Positions 44,813 to 54,860 of a DNA stretch of 64,000 nucleotides are shown piece by piece. Location of the stretch: contig NZ_CP089985.1 in the NCBI RefSeq assembly GCF_021390155.1, positions 310,001 through 374,000 of the forward strand. Direction: 5' to 3'. A program made the position numbers and the translations under genes. The notes below the pieces were generated by a model. The model was not told the origin of the DNA, did no database searches, and worked only from the letters and a program-made list of their open reading frames with translations. This DNA comes from Pseudomonas sp. HN11. Its GTDB lineage: Bacteria; Pseudomonadota; Gammaproteobacteria; Pseudomonadales; Pseudomonadaceae. Position 1 is the first letter of the stretch, and the number at the start of each line of letters is the position of its first letter.

Positions 44813-44860
44813 CGCACCGCAATGTAGCGTAAGGGTGCGTAAATGCACCTCTTTAGTGCG
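44813..44860. promoter_or_regulatory. Paired NtrC-binding-like sites upstream of glnA
   Basis: TGCACCTCTTTAGTGCG (44844-44860) fits TGCAC-N7-GTGCR, and the weaker CGCACCGCAATGTAGCG (44813-44829) lies 31 bases away centre to centre, three helical turns. Both are 100-145 bases upstream of the predicted glnA start, fitting an enhancer. Confidence 0.65.
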
Positions 44861-44908
44861 TGGTGCGTGCGATGCATATTAACTGGTTAAACCTTGAGCG
44901 ATTTCCGC

Positions 44909-44914
44909 TATAAT
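44909..44914 (+). promoter_or_regulatory. -10 element of a candidate thiI promoter
   Basis: A perfect TATAAT lies 43 bases before the thiI ATG. No good -35 is seen at 16-18 bases (GTTAAA is the nearest). Confidence 0.4.
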
Positions 44915-44956
44915 CCGCGCCCCCCTTTTTCAGCAGGCCCGGCGCGCGCTGTTTCC

Positions 44957-46411
44957 ATGAAATTAATCGTTAAAGTCTTCCCCGAGATCACCATCAAAAG
45001 CCGACCCGTACGGACGCGTTTCATCCGTCAGTTGGCCAAGAACATCCGTGCCGTGCTCCGCGATCTGGACCCGGCTGTGGTGGTGAACGGCGTGTGGGAT
45101 AACCTCGAGCTGGAAACCCGTATCACCGAGCCCAAAGCCTTGAAGGACATGACCGAGCGCCTGAGCTGCATGCCGGGCATCGCGCATTTCCTGCAGGTCG
45201 ATGAGTACCCGCTGGGCGACTTCGACGACATCACCGAGAAGTGCAAACAGCACTACGGCGACTCGCTTACCGGCAAGCTCTTTTCGGTGCGCTGCAAGCG
45301 TGCCGGCAAGCACAGCTTCAGCTCCATGGATGTCGAAAAGTATGTCGGCAGCAAGCTGCGTCGCGAGTGCGGCGCAGCCGGAATTTCCCTGAAAGCGCCG
45401 CAAATTGAAGTGCGCATGGAAATTCGCGACCAACGGTTGTTTGTGATCCACAGCCAGCACAACAGCATCGGCGGCTACCCGCTGGGCGCCCTGGAACAGA
45501 CCCTGGTATTGATGTCCGGCGGTTTCGATTCCACCGTTGCCGCTTACCAGATCATGCGCCGCGGCCTGATGAGTCACTTCTGCTTCTTTAATCTGGGCGG
45601 GCGTGCACACGAATTGGGCGTGATGGAAGTCGCGCACTTTATCTGGAAGAAGTACGGCAGCTCCCAACGCGTGCTATTTGTGAGCGTACCGTTCGAGGAA
45701 GTGCTGGGGGAAATTCTCGGCAAAGTCGATAACGGTCATATGGGCGTGGTATTGAAGCGTATGATGTTGCGCGCTGCCTCGCGGATCGCCGACAAGTTGC
45801 AGATCGACGCACTGGTAACCGGTGAGGCGATCTCCCAGGTGTCCAGCCAGACGCTGCCGAACCTGTCGATCATCGATTGCGTCACCGAGAAGCTGGTGCT
45901 GCGCCCGCTGGTCGCCAGCCACAAGCAGGACATCATCGACCTGGCAGAACAGATCGGTACAGCCGACTTTGCCAAACACATGCCCGAGTATTGCGGGGTC
46001 ATTTCTGTGAACCCCAAGACCCACGCCAAGCGCCACCGCGTGGAGCATGAAGAGAAAGAATTCGACATGGCGATTCTGGAGCGTGCGCTCGAGAACGCCA
46101 AGCTGGTTCCGATCGATCGCGTGATCGACGAATTGGGCCAGGATGTAAAGATCGAAGAAGTCAGCGAAGCCCTGGCCGGCCAGATCGTCATCGACATCCG
46201 TCACCCGGACGCCGCTGAAGATGAGCCGCTGGACATCGCCGGCATCGACGTACAAACGCTGCCGTTCTATGCATTGAATGCGCGTTTCAAGGAACTGGAT
46301 AACAGCCGTCAGTACCTGCTGTATTGCGACAAAGGCGTGATGAGTCGCCTGCATGCCCACCATTTGCTCAGTGAGGGGCATGCCAATGTGCGCGTTTATC
46401 GACCGAGCTAA
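44957..46411 (+). CDS. thiI: tRNA 4-thiouridine synthase / thiazole sulfur-transfer protein ThiI
   Basis: A 484-residue protein with start [19 protein letters not shown] at 44957. Domains in order are NFLD/THUMP (about residues 60-165), an ATP-pyrophosphatase PP-loop ([12 protein letters not shown], near 185) and a C-terminal rhodanese domain whose catalytic Cys lies in YCDKGVMSR. The long form with rhodanese is the E. coli-type ThiI, which carries persulfide for s4U8 in tRNA and the thiamin thiazole. Divergent from glnA. Confidence 0.97.
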   Translation: MKLIVKVFPEITIKSRPVRTRFIRQLAKNIRAVLRDLDPAVVVNGVWDNLELETRITEPKALKDMTERLSCMPGIAHFLQVDEYPLGDFDDITEKCKQHYGDSLTGKLFSVRCKRAGKHSFSSMDVEKYVGSKLRRECGAAGISLKAPQIEVRMEIRDQRLFVIHSQHNSIGGYPLGALEQTLVLMSGGFDSTVAAYQIMRRGLMSHFCFFNLGGRAHELGVMEVAHFIWKKYGSSQRVLFVSVPFEEVLGEILGKVDNGHMGVVLKRMMLRAASRIADKLQIDALVTGEAISQVSSQTLPNLSIIDCVTEKLVLRPLVASHKQDIIDLAEQIGTADFAKHMPEYCGVISVNPKTHAKRHRVEHEEKEFDMAILERALENAKLVPIDRVIDELGQDVKIEEVSEALAGQIVIDIRHPDAAEDEPLDIAGIDVQTLPFYALNARFKELDNSRQYLLYCDKGVMSRLHAHHLLSEGHANVRVYRPS

Positions 46412-46550
46412 GAGCCCGGGGCTGTTTGCCTGTGGCCTGCGTCACCGGCCCCCCGACTCTGCCGTCAAGCTGTAACGGCAAGGCCTGACTCTACTGTAAA
46501 TCGCTGCCACGACCTGTCAGCACACCGAATCCTCTGATCGAGATACACAA

Positions 46551-48371
46551 GTGATCGAAAATCTACGTAACATCGCCATCATTGCTCACGTTGACCATGG
46601 TAAAACCACCCTGGTAGACAAACTCCTGCGTCAATCCGGCACCCTGGAGCGCAACGAGCTCAACGACGAGCGCGTGATGGACTCCAACGACCAGGAAAAA
46701 GAGCGCGGTATTACCATCCTGGCAAAAAACACCGCTATCAACTGGAACGGCTACCACATCAACATCGTGGACACCCCGGGCCACGCCGACTTCGGCGGCG
46801 AAGTAGAACGCGTAATGTCGATGGTTGACTCCGTTCTGCTGCTGGTTGATGCCCAAGACGGCCCTATGCCGCAAACCCGTTTCGTGACCAAGAAGGCGTT
46901 CGAAGCCGGCCTGCGTCCGATCGTGTGCATCAACAAGGTTGACCGTCCAGGCGCGCGTCCGGACTGGGTTCTGGACCAGATCTTCGACCTGTTCGACAAC
47001 CTGGGCGCCACCGAAGAACAGCTGGACTTCAAAGTCGTCTACGCCTCGGCCCTGAACGGCATTGCCGGTCTGGACCACACCGACATGGCTGAAGACATGA
47101 CCCCGCTGTACCAGTCGATCGTCGACAACGTACCTGCGCCGGCTGTTGACCGTGACGGTCCGTTCCAGATGCAGATCTCCGCACTGGACTACAACAGCTT
47201 CCTGGGTGTTATCGGCGTTGGCCGTATCGCTCGTGGTCGCGTCAAGCCGAACACCCCGGTTGTTGCCATCGGCGCCGACGGCAAGAAGCGTAACGGTCGT
47301 ATCCTGAAGCTGATGGGTCACCACGGTCTGCACCGTATCGACGTTGAAGAAGCTGCAGCTGGCGACATCGTGTGCATCAGCGGCATGGACTCGCTGTTCA
47401 TCTCCGACACCCTGTGCCACCCGGACGCGGTCGAAGCGATGAAGCCTCTGACTGTTGACGAGCCAACCGTTTCCATGACCTTCCAGGTAAACGACTCGCC
47501 TTTCTGCGGTAAAGAAGGCAAGTTCGTGACCTCCCGTAACATCAAGGAGCGTCTGGACAAAGAGCTGCTGTACAACGTTGCTTTGCGCGTTGAAGAAGGC
47601 GACTCGGCTGACAAGTTCAAGGTTTCCGGCCGTGGTGAGCTGCACCTCTCGGTACTGATCGAAACCATGCGTCGCGAAGGCTTCGAAATGGGCGTTGGTC
47701 GTCCGGAAGTGATCATCCGTCAGGTTGACGGCGTGAAGCAGGAACCGTTCGAAAACGTCACCATCGACACCCCTGAAGAATCCCAGGGCAAGGTGATGGA
47801 AGAGATGGGGCTGCGTAAAGGCGACCTGACCAACATGGTGCCGGATGGCAAAGGCCGTGTGCGTCTGGAATACAACATCCCTGCGCGTGGTCTGATCGGT
47901 TTCCGTAACCAGTTCCTGACCCTGACCAACGGTGCTGGCATCCTGACCTCGATCTTTGATCGCTACGACACCATGAAGTCCGGCGACATGTCCGGCCGTC
48001 AGAACGGTGTCCTTGTATCGGTAGAAACCGGCAAGGCACTGACCTACTCCCTGGAAACCCTCCAGGCACGTGGCAAGCTGTTCGTTGAACACGGTCAAGA
48101 GATCTACAACGGTCAGATCGTTGGTCTGAACAGCCGTGACAACGACATGGGCGTCAACCCAACCAAAGGCAAGAAGCTCGACAACATGCGTGCTTCGGGT
48201 AAAGACGAAACCATCGCTCTGGTACCACCTGTTCGCTTCACCCTGGAACAGGCCCTGGAATTCATCCAGGACGATGAATTGTGCGAAGTGACGCCTAAGT
48301 CCATTCGTCTGCGTAAGAAGATTCTTGACGAAGGCGAGCGTACCCGCGCTGCCAAGAAAGCCAAGAACTGA
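46551..48371 (+). CDS. typA: Ribosome-associated GTPase TypA/BipA
   Basis: A 606-residue translational GTPase. It starts with GTG at 46551 ([21 protein letters not shown]), with G1 [10 protein letters not shown]2 ERGITI, G3 [11 protein letters not shown] and G4 [13 protein letters not shown]-like domains III and V and the TypA-specific C-terminal domain ([19 protein letters not shown] ... RLRKKILDE) follow. It acts in 50S subunit assembly and stress or cold growth. A strong terminator follows. Confidence 0.98.
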   Translation: MIENLRNIAIIAHVDHGKTTLVDKLLRQSGTLERNELNDERVMDSNDQEKERGITILAKNTAINWNGYHINIVDTPGHADFGGEVERVMSMVDSVLLLVDAQDGPMPQTRFVTKKAFEAGLRPIVCINKVDRPGARPDWVLDQIFDLFDNLGATEEQLDFKVVYASALNGIAGLDHTDMAEDMTPLYQSIVDNVPAPAVDRDGPFQMQISALDYNSFLGVIGVGRIARGRVKPNTPVVAIGADGKKRNGRILKLMGHHGLHRIDVEEAAAGDIVCISGMDSLFISDTLCHPDAVEAMKPLTVDEPTVSMTFQVNDSPFCGKEGKFVTSRNIKERLDKELLYNVALRVEEGDSADKFKVSGRGELHLSVLIETMRREGFEMGVGRPEVIIRQVDGVKQEPFENVTIDTPEESQGKVMEEMGLRKGDLTNMVPDGKGRVRLEYNIPARGLIGFRNQFLTLTNGAGILTSIFDRYDTMKSGDMSGRQNGVLVSVETGKALTYSLETLQARGKLFVEHGQEIYNGQIVGLNSRDNDMGVNPTKGKKLDNMRASGKDETIALVPPVRFTLEQALEFIQDDELCEVTPKSIRLRKKILDEGERTRAAKKAKN

Positions 48372-48390
48372 GTTAACTCAGGCTGAATGA

Positions 48391-48427
48391 AAAACGCCCC
48401 CGGTCGAAAGGCCGGGGGCGTTTTTTT
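48391..48427 (+). terminator. Rho-independent terminator of typA
   Basis: A GC-rich stem (ACGCCCCCGG and its complement) with a short loop is followed by seven T residues, 20 bases after the typA stop. Confidence 0.93.
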
Positions 48428-48510
48428 GTGCCTGCATTTTGTGTGGTGGCTTTACTGGCTTCATCGGGGGCTTACCCGATGAGGCCCTTGAGAGCCCCGC
48501 AAAACTCGGA

Positions 48511-48945
48511 TCAGAACTTATCGAGGGTCTTGAACTTGGTCTCGCGCACCACTTCCTTCGGCTTATACGCGCAATACCCCGGCCGCGGCCCGATTTTCGG
48601 GTGGTTGCGGCAGGTATCCGGACGCTTGTCATAAATAGTGCAGAAGCGCGTCTTACGATCCAGGTACAGGCAGTCGTTGTTGCTCATGCGCTGCAGAGTA
48701 AAAATCTCGGATTTGGAATTGAAGCGCTCGACGATGCCTTCTTTCTGCAACCGCTTGGCGATGTTCTTCGGCGGGTCGCCGCGCTCGAATTCATCGACGA
48801 TACCAATGCGGATCAGGTCCTTGATCTTCACTTCGACCGGCAGCGTGCAGCAGCTCGACACGCAACCACCGCACATGTGCGCGGAATATTTCTGCCACGT
48901 TTCGAGACGGTCGAGTTCCGCGGCGGCGATCAGTTGAGGCTTCAT
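48511..48945 (-). CDS. YkgJ-family Cys-cluster protein
   Basis: A 144-residue protein with a putative zinc or iron-sulfur site. The N-terminal cluster C-G-G-C-V-S-S-C-C is at about residues 26-34, with further Cys in NDCLYLD, TRFCTIY, DTCRNHP and GYCAY. This is the YkgJ/UPF0153 layout. The start used is the ATG at 48945. Function unknown; no partner genes are seen, and it is convergent with typA. Confidence 0.88.
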   Translation of the reverse strand: MKPQLIAAAELDRLETWQKYSAHMCGGCVSSCCTLPVEVKIKDLIRIGIVDEFERGDPPKNIAKRLQKEGIVERFNSKSEIFTLQRMSNNDCLYLDRKTRFCTIYDKRPDTCRNHPKIGPRPGYCAYKPKEVVRETKFKTLDKF

Positions 48946-49183
48946 CAAGGTTCCAGGGTGAGGCGGTATCAGGGCGCGCGATCATACCGGGATTGGTGCT
49001 TTTTTGAACAATATTTTGTGGGTTTCGGCCGGAAGGTTCGTTTCCATCCAAAGCAGGCACGGCCAATGCATTAAAACCCTGTAAAGGTAAATGCGTTAAA
49101 AAACTGCCGAACCAGAGCGTCTACCGTCTGTCAGACCGTCTAGGCTCTAGCAACTCCTTCTATCTCGCCCGAGGTCGCAATTG

Positions 49184-51634
49184 ATGTCTCAGGAACCACT
49201 TGCACGAGAAGCAGAGGTAGCCGCATTCCGCGATGCCGTCTTGACCAAACTCACCTACGCGGTGGGCAAGGACCCGGATCACGCCTTCGACCATGACTGG
49301 TTCGAAGCCATTGCCCTGGCCGCCCGCGACCAGATGGTCGATCACTGGATGGATCACACCCGGCGTATTTACCGCAAAGGCCAGAAGCGCGTTTATTACC
49401 TTTCCCTGGAATTCCTCATCGGCCGCTTGCTCTATGACAGCTTGAGCAACCTCGGCGTGCTGGAAATTGCCCGCGAAGCCCTTTTGGAGCTGGGCGTCGA
49501 CCTTGAACGCATCCGCTTGCTCGAGCCCGACGCGGCGCTTGGCAACGGCGGCCTGGGCCGTCTGGCGGCGTGCTTCATGGAAAGCATGTCGACCCTGGGC
49601 ATTGCCGGCCATGGTTATGGCATTCGTTATGAGCACGGCTTGTTCCGCCAGGCGATTGTCGATGGCTGGCAGCAGGAACAGACCGAGCGCTGGCTGGATT
49701 TCGGCAACCCGTGGGAGTTTGAACGGGCCGAAGTGATCTACCCGATTGGCTTTGGCGGTAGCGTCGAAACTTTGGCGGACGCCTCCGGCAAAATGATCCA
49801 GGTGTGGTCGCCGAATGAAACCGTCCGTGCTGTTGCTTACGACACGCCGGTGGTCGGCTGGCGCGGAGCCAGCGTCAACACCTTGCGTTTGTGGCGTGCA
49901 AGGGCCGTGGAAGACCTGCATCTGGAGCGTTTCAACGCCGGTGACCACCTGGGAGCCGTCGCCGAAGTGGCACGTGCCGAAAGCATCTCCCGGGTGCTTT
50001 ACCCGGCTGACAGCACCGAAGCAGGGCAGGAACTGCGCCTGCGCCAGGAATACTTCTTCGTCTCTGCATCGCTGCAGGATTTACTGCGCCGCCACAAGAA
50101 TATGCACGGCTCGGTACTGAGCCTGGGCGAGCACGCCGCCATCCAGCTCAATGACACCCACCCGTCCATCGCCGTGGCCGAGTTGATGCGCCAACTGGTC
50201 GACCTGCACGACATTCCGTGGGAAGCCGCGTGGGATGTGACGGTTGAAACCCTTTCCTACACCAACCACACACTGCTGCCCGAGGCTTTGGAAACCTGGC
50301 CTGTGGGCCTGATGGAGCGCATGTTGCCACGGCACATGCAGATCATCTACCTGATCAACGCCCAGCACATCGACTCGCTGCGCGCCAAGGGCATCCACGA
50401 CTTTGATGTGCTGCGTGCCGTGTCGCTGATCGAAGAAGACAACGGCCGCCGGGTGCGCATGGGCAACCTGGCATTCCTCGGCTCCCACAGCGTCAACGGC
50501 GTATCCGGCCTGCATACACAACTGATGCGCAGCACGGTGTTCTCCGAGTTGCACAAGCTGTACCCAGAGCGCATCAACAACAAAACCAACGGTATTACCT
50601 TCCGCCGCTGGCTGTACCAGGCCAACCCGAAGCTGACGTCCATGCTGGTGGAAGCGCTCGGCCCGGACATTCTCGACAAGCCCGAAGAGCGGCTGGTGGA
50701 GCTGGAGCCATTTGCCGAAAAACAGACGTTCCGCAAGGCGTTTGCCGAGCAACGCCTGCACAGTAAGCGTGCGCTGGCGGACATCATTCATGAGCGCCTG
50801 GGCATTGCGGTCAACCCGGCCGCGATGTTCGATGTGCAGGTCAAGCGTATCCACGAATACAAGCGCCAACTGCTTAACCTGCTGCACACCGTGGCGTTGT
50901 ACCAGGCGATCCGGGCTGAGCCGGGCACCGACTGGGTGCCGCGCGTGAAGATCTTCTCGGGCAAGGCTGCCGCCAGTTATCACCAGGCCAAACTGATCAT
51001 CAAGTTGACCAACGACATCGCCCGCACGGTCAACAACGACCCGACCGTGCGCGGTTTGCTCAAGGTGGTGTTCCTGCCCAACTACAACGTGAGCCTGGCG
51101 GAAAGCATCATTCCGGCGGCTGACTTGTCGGAGCAAATCTCCACCGCCGGCTTCGAAGCCTCGGGCACCAGCAACATGAAGTTCGGCCTCAACGGCGCGC
51201 TGACCATCGGCACCATGGACGGCGCCAACGTGGAAATGCACGAGCGTGTCGGCGCCGAGCACATGTTTATCTTCGGTCTCAGCGCGCAGCAGGTGGAAGC
51301 GCGTAAACACGCCGGTGAATTCAACGCCGGGCAGGACATTGCAGCATCCCATCGCCTTAACGATGTGCTGCAAGCGATCCGGGGCGGGGTGTTCTCGCCG
51401 GATGATCCGAGCCGCTATGTGGGGCTGATCGACGGGTTGATCGACTACGATCGCTTCCTGGTCTGTGCCGACTTTGATTCGTACTGGGACGCCCAGGCGC
51501 GGGTCGAGGCGCATTGGCATGATTCCAAGGCGTGGTGGCGTTCGGCGGTGCTGAATACGGCGCGGATGGGTTGGTTCTCGTCGGACCGGACGATCCGCGA
51601 GTACGCTACGGAGATCTGGAAAGCCCTCGACTAA
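49184..51634 (+). CDS. glgP: Glycogen/alpha-glucan phosphorylase
   Basis: An 816-residue GT35 enzyme releasing glucose-1-phosphate from glycogen. The ATG at 49184 was chosen over the TTG one codon upstream; GAGG precedes both. Motifs are LEFLIGRLL, GNGGLGRLAACFM, TNHTLLPEALE, and the pyridoxal-phosphate Lys block EASGTSNMKFGLNGALTIGT. The length is normal. No other glg genes are adjacent; a REPIN separates it from the DUF2339 gene. Confidence 0.97.
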   Translation: MSQEPLAREAEVAAFRDAVLTKLTYAVGKDPDHAFDHDWFEAIALAARDQMVDHWMDHTRRIYRKGQKRVYYLSLEFLIGRLLYDSLSNLGVLEIAREALLELGVDLERIRLLEPDAALGNGGLGRLAACFMESMSTLGIAGHGYGIRYEHGLFRQAIVDGWQQEQTERWLDFGNPWEFERAEVIYPIGFGGSVETLADASGKMIQVWSPNETVRAVAYDTPVVGWRGASVNTLRLWRARAVEDLHLERFNAGDHLGAVAEVARAESISRVLYPADSTEAGQELRLRQEYFFVSASLQDLLRRHKNMHGSVLSLGEHAAIQLNDTHPSIAVAELMRQLVDLHDIPWEAAWDVTVETLSYTNHTLLPEALETWPVGLMERMLPRHMQIIYLINAQHIDSLRAKGIHDFDVLRAVSLIEEDNGRRVRMGNLAFLGSHSVNGVSGLHTQLMRSTVFSELHKLYPERINNKTNGITFRRWLYQANPKLTSMLVEALGPDILDKPEERLVELEPFAEKQTFRKAFAEQRLHSKRALADIIHERLGIAVNPAAMFDVQVKRIHEYKRQLLNLLHTVALYQAIRAEPGTDWVPRVKIFSGKAAASYHQAKLIIKLTNDIARTVNNDPTVRGLLKVVFLPNYNVSLAESIIPAADLSEQISTAGFEASGTSNMKFGLNGALTIGTMDGANVEMHERVGAEHMFIFGLSAQQVEARKHAGEFNAGQDIAASHRLNDVLQAIRGGVFSPDDPSRYVGLIDGLIDYDRFLVCADFDSYWDAQARVEAHWHDSKAWWRSAVLNTARMGWFSSDRTIREYATEIWKALD

Positions 51635-51648
51635 ACGCAGCAATTCCC

Positions 51649-51739
51649 TGTGGGAGCGGGCTTGCTCGCGAATGCGGTGTATCAGTCAGCGAATATGTCG
51701 ACTGGAACACCGCATTCGCGAGCAAGCCCGCTCCCACAT
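51649..51739. repeat. REPIN: two inverted REP elements
   Basis: TGTGGGAGCGGGCTTGCTCG and its inverted copy flank about 35 bases, with inner arms GCGAATGCGGTG and CACCGCATTCGC that also pair. The arrangement matches the doublet after secB. Confidence 0.9.
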
Positions 51740-51788
51740 TGGTTCTGCGTCGATATACTGAGCGACGGTTTGCTTAGGGATATCGACC

Positions 51789-54700
51789 ATGCAATGGATT
51801 TTCATGCTGATTGGCCTAGTGCTCGGCTGGACACTCGACGAGTCGTTCAGTGATGCGGGCATCGGTGCGCTGTTGGGTTTGGGCATTGGCCAGGCGATTC
51901 GCCTGGCGCAGTTGGCGGCCCAGGCAGACAAGCAGGCGCGTCAGTTGGAAACCACGCAGAAGTCGCTGATTGCGTTGGGCGAACGCCTGCGGCAGTTGGA
52001 GGTGCCCGCGCCCACTGGCAGTGTGATTGTCGAACCCTCCGTCCCTGAGCCAGCACCTGTCGTCAAGCCGCCCGAGCTGGTGTGGGAGCTGCCTGCCGAA
52101 TTGGCACCTGTTGCCAGGGTCGCCGAACCGAGCCAGCCGCTGCCGGATGACGTGTGGGCTCCGACGCCCTCTCCTAAAAAGCCTGCAACCCCGCGCGGCC
52201 CTGGCCTGATCGAGCGCGCCATCAGCGGCGCGCGCAATTGGCTGTTTGGCGGCAACACCGTGCTGCGCGTCGGCGTGGTGCTGTTGTTCCTCGGCCTGGC
52301 GTTCCTGCTGCGTTATGCCACTGAAGGCATTGTGGTGCCGATCGAACTGCGTTACGCCGGTGTTGCCGCTGCTGCCTTGGGCTTGCTGGGTTTGGGCTGG
52401 TGGCTGCGGCTGCGTAACAGCAACTACGGCTTGATGCTGCAAGGCGCGGGCATTGCAGTGTTGTACCTCACGGTATTTGCGGCGATGCGTTTGCATCCGC
52501 TGATTGATCCCGGTGCCGCAATGGGGTTGCTGGTCGCCGTCACGGTATGTTCGGCGATCCTGGCGATCACCCAGGATGCGCTCGGCCTGGCCTGTGCGGC
52601 GGCGTTGGGCGGGTTTGCGGCACCGATCCTGGTGTCGACCGGCGTCGGTAGCCATGTGGCGCTGTTCAGCTACTTTGCGTTGCTCAACGCCGGCATCCTC
52701 ACGATTGCCTGGTTCAAGGCCTGGCGTCTGCTGAACGTGATCGGTTTTGTGGGCACCTTTGGTATCGGTTTCGCCTGGGGCATGCGTTCCTACACGCCGG
52801 AGCTGTTGTGGAGTACCGAGCCGTTCCTGATCCTGTTTTTCCTGATGTACCTGGCTATCGGCCTGCTGTTTGCTCGGCGCAAATTGCTGGAATTCCCCGA
52901 CGCCTCCGAGGGTGCCAGCCGTGGCGCGCAACTGCGCTCGTCGGCGGCCAGGGGGGATTATGTCGACGGTACCTTGTTATTCGGCCCGCCCCTGGTGGGC
53001 TTTGGCTTGCAGTTCGCACTGGTGCAACACCTTGAATTTGCTGCTGCGTTCAGCGCGCTGGGCCTAGGCATTATTTACATGGTATTGGCCCGTTTACTCA
53101 GTGGCGGGCGCGCCTTGCTCCTGACGGAAACGTGCCTGGCCCTGGGCGTGATTTTCGCCAGCCTGACTATTCCTTTGGGCCTCGACGCACGCTGGACGGC
53201 TGCGGCGTGGGCCGTCGAAGGCGCCGGGATTTTCTGGCTCGGTCTACGCCAACATCGACCCGTGGCGCGGGCGTTCGCCTTGTTGCTGCAACTGGGTTCG
53301 CTGCTGGCCTTCCTCAGCGAACTGCGCGATGGCCAGGACACTTTACTGCAGGGGCCGCCATTGGGGGCGCTGTTGCTGGGCGCGGCACTGTTGTTCAGCT
53401 TTTATCAACTACACAAAGCCGCGCCGGAACAGACCCGGCGTTGGGAGCGCCTCGGTGCTCCAGTGCTCGCCGTGCTTGGTCTGGGCTGCGCTTACCTGCT
53501 GGCGCCGCTGTTGTTTTCAACCCAAGGCAGCATCGTCGGTTGGGTTGTTGCTGGCCTTGCGACCTTGTGGGCGGGCCAGCGTATTGGCTCGCCAGTGGTC
53601 GTGCGCTGTGGCGTTGCTGTGCAGGTGCTTGCCGGTGCGCTGTTTGCGCTCGATCCCGTGAATAATGCCTGGACGCCGCTGATCATTGCCTTGGCGGCGA
53701 TGCTCGGCGCCTGGCGCTTGCCCCGTGGCCGCTTGTCTGCAGGTCTGCTGGCGTGGGGCGTGGCCTGGTGGGCGTTGGCGGTGATCATTGAAGTGTGGCG
53801 CTTGGCACCTGCGGCCTTGCACGTTGCGCTGTTGCTGCTGGCGGTTGCGCTGAGCGGGGTGATCTGGACGGCACTGGCGCTGCGTTTGCGCTGGACGGCG
53901 TTGGGTATCGCCAGCACGTTGCTGATGCCAGCGGTGGGCCTCGTATTGTGGGGCGCGTGGACCGATTATTACCACCCGGCCGCGCAGTTCGGCTGGCTGG
54001 CCTGGCTGGCGGTGTTCGTGGTGCATTTCATCTCGCTACGACGTTTGGCCGCACTGGTGCCTGGAAAAGTCTTGGGCGCGGCTCACGTGCTGGGCTGCTG
54101 GATGCTGATCGGCGTGCTGGCGCTGGAGCTGCGTTACGGCTTGCTGTTGCTGTCGAGCGAATACAACGCCTGGCGTTGGTTGGGCTGGGCGATTCTGCCG
54201 AGCCTGTACCTGGTGCTGGCCGCCGCGCCGCGCAGCTGGCCGTGGCCCATTTCGGCATACCCAAGGGCATACCGTGTGCTCGCCGCACTGCCGCTGGCGG
54301 TGCTGATGCTCGGTTGGTTCTGGCTGGCGAACATCTTTAGTGACGGCACGGCCAAGCCGTTGCCTTATGTGCCGCTGCTCAACCCATTGGACCTGGGCCT
54401 GCTGTTTGCGCTGCTGGGCATTTACCTGTGGTCGCGCAGTGCAACGCCGCAGCGTGGGCCGCGCGTTGAATTGATCGCCCAGGGCGTGGCCGGCACCTCG
54501 CTGTTCGCCTTCTTTACCGCGCTGGTGATGCGTACCGCCCATCATTGGGGCGGCGTGCCGTTTTATTTGGAGGCGTTGCTGGAGTCCATGCTGGTGCAAG
54601 CGGGCCTGTCCATCATCTGGACCCTGATCGCCCTCAGCCTGATGATCGGCGGTCACCTGCGCCATCGTCGCGAAGTGTGGCTGATCGGCGCAGCCCTGAT

Positions 54701-54860
54701 CGCCGTGGTGGTGGCCAAGCTGTTCTTTGTCGAGCTGAGTAACCGTGGCGGCTTGGCGCGGATCGTGTCGTTTATCGGCGTGGGCGGTTTGTTGCTGGTG
54801 GTGGGCTACTTTGCGCCGCTGCCGCCTAAACGCGTTGAAACTGAGGAGGCATCTTCTTGA
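51789..54860 (+). CDS. Large DUF2339 membrane protein
   Basis: A 1023-residue protein with one N-terminal helix (WIFMLIGLVLGWTL), a coiled-coil stretch (QADKQARQLETTQKSLIALGERLRQL), a Pro-rich linker (about residues 77-140) and then more than 20 hydrophobic helices. The first helices contain the DUF2339 signature GNTVLRVGVVLLFLGLAFLLRY. No transporter signature is seen; the function is unknown. It overlaps the DUF3999 gene by one base (TGATG), so the two products probably act together. Confidence 0.9.
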   Translation: MQWIFMLIGLVLGWTLDESFSDAGIGALLGLGIGQAIRLAQLAAQADKQARQLETTQKSLIALGERLRQLEVPAPTGSVIVEPSVPEPAPVVKPPELVWELPAELAPVARVAEPSQPLPDDVWAPTPSPKKPATPRGPGLIERAISGARNWLFGGNTVLRVGVVLLFLGLAFLLRYATEGIVVPIELRYAGVAAAALGLLGLGWWLRLRNSNYGLMLQGAGIAVLYLTVFAAMRLHPLIDPGAAMGLLVAVTVCSAILAITQDALGLACAAALGGFAAPILVSTGVGSHVALFSYFALLNAGILTIAWFKAWRLLNVIGFVGTFGIGFAWGMRSYTPELLWSTEPFLILFFLMYLAIGLLFARRKLLEFPDASEGASRGAQLRSSAARGDYVDGTLLFGPPLVGFGLQFALVQHLEFAAAFSALGLGIIYMVLARLLSGGRALLLTETCLALGVIFASLTIPLGLDARWTAAAWAVEGAGIFWLGLRQHRPVARAFALLLQLGSLLAFLSELRDGQDTLLQGPPLGALLLGAALLFSFYQLHKAAPEQTRRWERLGAPVLAVLGLGCAYLLAPLLFSTQGSIVGWVVAGLATLWAGQRIGSPVVVRCGVAVQVLAGALFALDPVNNAWTPLIIALAAMLGAWRLPRGRLSAGLLAWGVAWWALAVIIEVWRLAPAALHVALLLLAVALSGVIWTALALRLRWTALGIASTLLMPAVGLVLWGAWTDYYHPAAQFGWLAWLAVFVVHFISLRRLAALVPGKVLGAAHVLGCWMLIGVLALELRYGLLLLSSEYNAWRWLGWAILPSLYLVLAAAPRSWPWPISAYPRAYRVLAALPLAVLMLGWFWLANIFSDGTAKPLPYVPLLNPLDLGLLFALLGIYLWSRSATPQRGPRVELIAQGVAGTSLFAFFTALVMRTAHHWGGVPFYLEALLESMLVQAGLSIIWTLIALSLMIGGHLRHRREVWLIGAALIAVVVAKLFFVELSNRGGLARIVSFIGVGGLLLVVGYFAPLPPKRVETEEASS

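Noticed and set aside
46563..48098. 511-codon minus-strand open frame opposite typA
   Set aside because: Shadow of typA; no start signal or domain.
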